From assembly GCF_016865255.1 (NCBI RefSeq), contig NZ_CP033381.1:744001-808000 (forward strand): a stretch of 64,000 nt of DNA. The letters are read 5' to 3'. The notes below the pieces were generated by a model. The model made no database searches. It was given only the letters and a program-made list of their open reading frames with translations, and was not told the origin of the DNA. The translations under genes and the position numbers were made by a program. The stretch comes from Methylomonas sp. LW13. GTDB lineage: Bacteria > Pseudomonadota > Gammaproteobacteria > Methylococcales > Methylomonadaceae. Numbering within the stretch: the stretch's first letter is position 1; each line of letters opens with the position of its first letter. Below, piece by piece: positions 59,386 to 64,000 of this stretch.

Positions 59386-62046
59386 TTTTTCCAGGCCTAT
59401 CGCTACGTAAATAACCGAGCTAACCCCCAAAATCAACAGCCACTCCTCCCGACCGATTGCCTCGCTGCCGAATAAGGCCTGCATCGTTGGCCAATAGGTA
59501 AACAGCAGTTGCAGCAAAATCATGCTGACGACACCAAAAATCAGCCATAAATTGGAAAAAACGCCGACTCGGAACATCGAGTAATTTAGCGAGCGGCAGT
59601 TGAATAGGTAAAACAATTCGCCAAACACAAACACATTGACGGCGACTGTGCGGGCCTTAGCTAGGGTTGCGTTTTGCGATAGTTCCCATTCAAACAAGCC
59701 GAACGCGCCGGCCAGCAACAACAGGCCGACCAGACAGATACGAAACATTAGGCGTTTGGTCAGGATAGCTTGCTTGGGATTGCGTGGCTTATGGAGCATC
59801 AGACCCGGTTCCTTGGGTTCGAAAGCCAACATTAAACCCAGCAGTACTGCGGTGGTCATATTGATCCAGAGAATTTGCAGGGGTGTAATCGGCAACGCCA
59901 CATTGGCGAACACCGCGGCGGTAATCACCAGGCCCTCACCGAGATTGGTCGGTAAGGTCCAGGCGATGAATTTGACCAGATTGTCGAACACGCCGCGGCC
60001 TTCTTCGACGGCGGCTTCGATGGTGGCGAAGTGGTCGTCGGTTAGCACCATGGCCGCCGCTTCCTTGGCGACTTCAGTGCCGCCCATGCCCATTGCTACG
60101 CCGATGTTGGCTTGTCGCAGCGCCGGGGCATCGTTGACGCCGTCGCCGGTCATGGCTACCACGTGACCGTTGGCCTGCAAGGCTTGCACCAATTGCAACT
60201 TTTGCTCCGGCGCGATGCGGGCAAAGACATCGCAGTCTTTGACGTGTTTGCGATAGTCGGCTTCGCTGTAGTGTTGCAAGTCGGCGCCGCTGATCACACG
60301 TTCGGTATGGTGCATGTTGAGCTGCTTAGCGATGGCCAGCGCGGTGACGGGATGGTCGCCGGTGATCATCTTCACCGAGATGCCGGCCTTATAACAGGCG
60401 GCAATGGCTCGGGCAGCTTCGGGGCGGGGTGGATCGATCATGGCTTGCAAGCCCAAAAAGGTCAGGCCGCCACCCACTTCGCGATGTTCAACCGCATCGT
60501 CATCATGCTCAGCGCGCGCAAAAGCCAGGACTCTCAAGCCTTGTGCGGCAAAGGCTTCGGCTTGTTGGTTAAGCCCGTTTTTATCCAGCGGAACCAATCG
60601 CATATCGGCGGAAAAGGCCTTGTCGCAGCGCTGTAACAGGCTTTCCAGCGAGCCTTTTAAATAAATATGCCGGGCGTCTTCGGCCAGGTTGTGATGCAGA
60701 GTGGCCATGAATTGGTACGCGGATTCGAACGGAATGGCGTCCAGGCGCGGATGGTCGCCGCTGACGCTGGCTTGATGCAGACCGGCTTTGTGGGCGGCTA
60801 CCAGCAAGGCGGCCTCGGTAGGGTCGCCTTCGATACGCCAGTTGTCGGTGTCGGCGATTAATCTGGCGTCGTTGCACAGCAGACCGGCTTTTAAACATTC
60901 CAATAGTGCTGGTTTAAGGGACGGGTCGACCGCTTGGTTATGGTTTGTAAATTCACCGTCCGGCGTGTAGCCGCTGCCGCTGACCTCGAATATTTCACCG
61001 CCTGCCTGCACGAATTGCACGGTCATTTGGTTTTGCGTCAAGGTGCCGGTCTTGTCGGAGCAAATCACCGTGGTGCTGCCCAGGGTTTCCACCGCCGGCA
61101 GTTTGCGGATGATGGCGTTGCGTTTGGCCATACGCGAGACGCCGATAGCCAGCGTAATCGTCAGCGCCGCGGGCAGACCTTCCGGGATGGCGCCGACTGC
61201 CAGTGCCACGGAGGCCATGAACATGTCCAACATGGTTTCACCGCGCCAGACGCCGACCGCAAAGGTAATGGCCGCGCAGCCGACGATCACCCAGAGCAAC
61301 AATTGACTGAATTGGCTCATTTTTAGCGTTAGCGGTGTTTCCAGCGGTTCGGCGCTGCCGATCAGCTTGTTGATGCGGCCAATCTCGGTGTTATCGCCGG
61401 TGCTGACCACCACGGCCAGTGCACTGCCGTAACTGATCAGCGTCGAGGAATACGCCATATTGGCGCGATCAGCCAATAAGGTGGCCGAGGGTAGAGTCTG
61501 TGCCTGCTTTTCCACCGGTACCGATTCGCCGGTGAGTGCAGACTCGTCGATTTTCAGTTCGCGGCTTTGCAAGAGGCGCAAATCGGCCGGCACCTTGTCG
61601 CCGGATTGCAGGAATACCAAATCGCCGGGAACTAACTCGGCAGCAGCAATACTTCGGCGCTGACCGTCACGCAGGACGTTGCTGCTGATATTCAAGGTCT
61701 GAGCCAGGGCGTTAATGGCTTTCAGCGCGTTCGCTTCCTGAACGAAGCCGATCACCGCATTGATAATGACCACACCGAAGATGACGCTACTGTCGGTCCA
61801 TTCCTCTAAAAAAGCGGTGGTGGCCGCGGAAAACAGCAGGATGTAGATCAAGGGCTGATGAAATTGCGCCAATAGCAAAAGCAAAGGGCCTTTGCCACGG
61901 CGAGCAGTCAGGCGGTTGGCGCCGCTAGTCGCTAGGCGTTTTTGCGCTTCCTCGCTGCTCAGGCCTTGACCCAGCTCTACGCCGAAATGGGTTAATACGG
62001 TTTCCGGCGTTTGGCTGTGCCAGTTGGCTTTAGGGTAATGGTCCAT
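59353..62046 (-). CDS. P-type cation-transporting ATPase
   Basis: An 897-residue P-type ATPase of the calcium/PMR1-like (type II) kind. TGES (172-175) is the actuator motif, DKTGT (D331) the phosphorylated Asp, and GDGVND (634-639) the hinge. Ten membrane segments are expected, with PEGLP in TM4 (about 287-291). The N-terminal WHSQTPETVLTHFGVELGQGLSSEEAQKRLA region is typical. Substrate likely Ca2+ or another divalent cation; the sequence alone does not settle it. The gene overlaps the tetR end by 33 bases. Confidence 0.85.
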   Translation of the reverse strand: MDHYPKANWHSQTPETVLTHFGVELGQGLSSEEAQKRLATSGANRLTARRGKGPLLLLLAQFHQPLIYILLFSAATTAFLEEWTDSSVIFGVVIINAVIGFVQEANALKAINALAQTLNISSNVLRDGQRRSIAAAELVPGDLVFLQSGDKVPADLRLLQSRELKIDESALTGESVPVEKQAQTLPSATLLADRANMAYSSTLISYGSALAVVVSTGDNTEIGRINKLIGSAEPLETPLTLKMSQFSQLLLWVIVGCAAITFAVGVWRGETMLDMFMASVALAVGAIPEGLPAALTITLAIGVSRMAKRNAIIRKLPAVETLGSTTVICSDKTGTLTQNQMTVQFVQAGGEIFEVSGSGYTPDGEFTNHNQAVDPSLKPALLECLKAGLLCNDARLIADTDNWRIEGDPTEAALLVAAHKAGLHQASVSGDHPRLDAIPFESAYQFMATLHHNLAEDARHIYLKGSLESLLQRCDKAFSADMRLVPLDKNGLNQQAEAFAAQGLRVLAFARAEHDDDAVEHREVGGGLTFLGLQAMIDPPRPEAARAIAACYKAGISVKMITGDHPVTALAIAKQLNMHHTERVISGADLQHYSEADYRKHVKDCDVFARIAPEQKLQLVQALQANGHVVAMTGDGVNDAPALRQANIGVAMGMGGTEVAKEAAAMVLTDDHFATIEAAVEEGRGVFDNLVKFIAWTLPTNLGEGLVITAAVFANVALPITPLQILWINMTTAVLLGLMLAFEPKEPGLMLHKPRNPKQAILTKRLMFRICLVGLLLLAGAFGLFEWELSQNATLAKARTVAVNVFVFGELFYLFNCRSLNYSMFRVGVFSNLWLIFGVVSMILLQLLFTYWPTMQALFGSEAIGREEWLLILGVSSVIYVAIGLEKLVVRRFNRRR

Positions 62047-62235
62047 ATGCTCAGATTGATAGTTGAAAATGGCGTTGGCGTAGTTGCCCCAAGGCTAAAT
62101 TAGCCTGAGGTTAAAACCATAAGTTGACAAAGAATACTTTGTGCTTGTTCCCTAAAAGGGATGGGGTTATAGTCCATTCCCGAGGTCTATGGCCTCATTC
62201 TAAATTAAAATAAAAACAAATAGTTGGAGGTATAT

Positions 62236-62442
62236 ATGGGCGGAGTTATCGAATTAGTGGTGTTGATGTTGATTATTGCCATCTTCGCTTTCGCACCGTT
62301 GGGGTATTTCATTTACATGTACACCATGAAGAATGGCGAACCGTTCGGCGACATCGAGCCGCACGGCGATAGCGATTCGGCGCTATTGAGAAATGTCAGC
62401 AAAGCCATTCTGATGGTTAAAGGCAAACTGGGAAAAAATTAA
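62236..62442 (+). CDS. Small single-span membrane protein
   Basis: A 68-residue protein with one membrane segment (about 5-32, IELVVLMLIIAIFAFAPLGYFIY) and a polar, acidic loop followed by a basic tail. GGAGG (62225-62229) precedes the ATG at 62236. It is monocistronic with a clear terminator at 62467. Not recognised. Confidence 0.68.
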   Translation: MGGVIELVVLMLIIAIFAFAPLGYFIYMYTMKNGEPFGDIEPHGDSDSALLRNVSKAILMVKGKLGKN

Positions 62443-62466
62443 TAAAGCCTTATTTGCCAGCAATAG

Positions 62467-62492
62467 AAAGCCGGGTTTAGCTCGGCTTTTTT
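62467..62492 (+). terminator. Intrinsic terminator
   Basis: AAAGCCG (62467-62473) pairs with CGGCTTT (62483-62489), followed by TTT. Ends the small membrane-protein gene; in the other direction it could also serve moeB. Confidence 0.75.
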
Positions 62493-62504
62493 ATGTGGAT
62501 TGGC

Positions 62505-63251
62505 TTATTTCGCGCCGCAGCTTGGGCAGTGTGGGTTTTTCTTCAAGCGCATGCTGTGCCATTCCATACTCAGGCCGTCCAGCAACAGCAAGCGGCCTGT
62601 TAATGTGCTGCCGGTGTTGACTATCAGCTTTATCGTTTCCAAGGCCTGTATGCTGCCGACGATGCCGGTGATCGGCGCAATCACGCCGTTGCGGGCGCAA
62701 TTTTGCAATTCCTCGCCATCGCTTTGATAAAGACAGTTATAGCACGGGCTATCGTTTAACCCTGGGGTAAATACGCTGACTTGACCCTCAAAGCGGATCG
62801 CCGCGCCGGATACCAATGGGGTTTGTTGGTTCACGCAAGCCTTATTGATGGCAAAGCGGGTGGTGAAATTATCGCTACAGTCCAGCACTACGTCGGCGTC
62901 AGCCACTTCTGCAAGTAGCTGTTCGCCGGCTAATCGCTGTTTGCGAGCCAATACTTTTACGCCCGGATTAATTTTTTCCAAAGTCTGTTGGGTTGAAATA
63001 ACTTTATCCAACCCTATATCGCTGGTGTAGTGAGCAATCTGGCGTTGCAAATTGGTCAAATCGACTTGGTCGTCGTCGTAGACGGTGATCTGGCCGACAC
63101 CGGCCGCAGCCAGGTACATTGAGGCAGGCGAGCCCAAACCGCCGGCACCGACGATTAATACTTTGGCATCGAGCAATTTTTGCTGACCGGCAATATCGAT
63201 TTGCGGCAGCATGATTTGCCGGCTGTAACGGAGTAATTGTTCGTCGTTCAT
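62505..63251 (-). CDS. moeB: MoeB/ThiF/HesA-family adenylyltransferase
   Basis: A 248-residue E1-like enzyme that adenylates the C-terminus of a small sulfur carrier (MoaD or ThiS). GAGGLGSPASMYLAAAGVG (about 36-54) is the nucleotide-binding loop, and DNFTTRFAINKACV (about 128-141) is typical. Two CxxC pairs (CYNC near 171 and CPSC near 243) bind zinc. The family is used in molybdopterin or thiamine synthesis; no carrier gene is beside it. Divergent from groES. Confidence 0.86.
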   Translation of the reverse strand: MNDEQLLRYSRQIMLPQIDIAGQQKLLDAKVLIVGAGGLGSPASMYLAAAGVGQITVYDDDQVDLTNLQRQIAHYTSDIGLDKVISTQQTLEKINPGVKVLARKQRLAGEQLLAEVADADVVLDCSDNFTTRFAINKACVNQQTPLVSGAAIRFEGQVSVFTPGLNDSPCYNCLYQSDGEELQNCARNGVIAPITGIVGSIQALETIKLIVNTGSTLTGRLLLLDGLSMEWHSMRLKKNPHCPSCGAK

Positions 63252-63293
63252 AGTGTGTATGGCTTGGGTAAGGCGCAGATGATGCCAAAGAGC

Positions 63294-63321
63294 TTGACAG
63301 AGTGCAAAAGCCGGATATTAT
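63294..63321 (+). promoter_or_regulatory. groESL promoter
   Basis: TTGACA (63294-63299) and TATTAT (63316-63321), 16 bases apart, give a strong sigma70-type promoter. The CIRCE operator starts at the last base of the -10 box. Confidence 0.7.
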
Positions 63322-63347
63322 TAGCACTCGTTGCTAGAGAGTGCTAA
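63321..63347 (+). promoter_or_regulatory. CIRCE operator for HrcA
   Basis: TTAGCACTC, nine bases, GAGTGCTAA: a perfect CIRCE element. HrcA binding here represses groESL at normal temperature. Overlap with the -10 region supports direct blocking of transcription. Confidence 0.95.
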
Positions 63348-63456
63348 TAAAACTGAGGCCGCTTAAAAGCTCGCTTCCTCCGTAAGGGGTAGCTGTTTTT
63401 TAAATTGCTTTACACAGTTTTTAACCTTTAACTTTATCTACATTAAGGAGACATTG

Positions 63457-63744
63457 ATGAAAATTCGTCCGTTACATGACCGTATCGTCGTAAAACGTGT
63501 TGAGGAAGAAACCAAAACCGCAGGCGGCATCGTGTTGCCGGGTTCAGCTGCTGAAAAACCTAGCGAAGGCGAAGTGTTGGCAGTAGGTTCAGGTAAACCG
63601 TTAGACAACGGCCAAGTACGTGCCCTGGAAGTTAAAGTTGGCGACCGCGTGTTGTTCGGCAAATATTCCGGCACCGAAGTTAAAGTCGATGGCGAGCAAT
63701 ACATCGTCATGCGCGAAGAAGACATCATGGGTGTTTTGGGTTAA
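63457..63744 (+). CDS. groES: Co-chaperonin GroES
   Basis: A 95-residue Gro[20 protein letters not shown] at the start, a mobile loop [12 protein letters not shown] (about 18-29) that contacts GroEL, and a [20 protein letters not shown] ending are standard. AAGGAG (63445-63450) fixes the ATG. Works as a seven-membered lid on GroEL. Transcribed with groEL from the CIRCE-controlled promoter. Confidence 0.97.
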   Translation: MKIRPLHDRIVVKRVEEETKTAGGIVLPGSAAEKPSEGEVLAVGSGKPLDNGQVRALEVKVGDRVLFGKYSGTEVKVDGEQYIVMREEDIMGVLG

Positions 63745-63796
63745 TCCCAACTCGTTCGACACACTCTTTTTCAATTAACCAATATCTCAGGAATAA

Positions 63797-64000
<204 letters not shown>

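Overview
The window looks like chromosome of a gammaproteobacterium, plausibly a type I methanotroph of the Methylomonas kind. The main clue is a pyrophosphate-type 6-phosphofructokinase beside ordinary housekeeping genes (groES/groEL behind a CIRCE operator, moeB, a P-type ATPase). The assignment is an inference from gene content.

Positions 1-16494 are the right end of an integrated element. It carries a recombination/maintenance block like that of SXT/R391-type ICEs and related elements: a Bet/RecT annealing protein (cut by the window edge), a YqaJ exonuclease, a CobS-like AAA+ ATPase, a WGR-like protein, a DUF3150-like protein, a CobT-like VWA protein, a DUF4942-type methyltransferase, a GHKL ATPase and a short RadC. 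A DUF1778-GNAT toxin-antitoxin pair follows. The element ends at a displaced 3' piece of a tRNA-His gene (16449-16494), so it probably sits in tRNA-His. Almost every gene or translationally coupled pair is preceded by a copy of one structured leader RNA, 11 copies in all, in which one strand can pair in two ways. Three proteins of the block share a C-terminal acidic-Trp-Phe tail.

Positions 16495-19506 are decayed DNA, including a broken ABC-transporter ATPase. From 19507 to 54119 runs a large surface-polysaccharide locus. It holds a B12-type radical SAM gene with a frameshift, an NDP-heptose pathway (HddA-, GmhA-, HddC-like, and a GmhB-like phosphatase about 26 kb away), a split transketolase, a PLP enzyme with His in place of the catalytic Lys, an epimerase, a NUDIX hydrolase, a Wzm/Wzt ABC exporter, two sulfotransferase-type proteins, glycosyltransferases, an acyltransferase, an SxtJ/DUF5989/carbamoyltransferase cassette, SGNH and MBOAT acyl-modification genes, and a YfhO-like membrane protein. 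IS5-type remnants and a 100-bp MITE interrupt it. AT-rich genes alternate with GC-richer ones, suggesting assembly by transfer. Three consecutive proteins share a small repeated module found five times.

Positions 54120-64000 are conserved chromosome: an O6-methylguanine methyltransferase, a DUF445 protein, an esterase, PPi-PFK, a TetR regulator with twin operators divergent from an NTF2-like gene, a cation ATPase, moeB, and groES-groEL running off the window.
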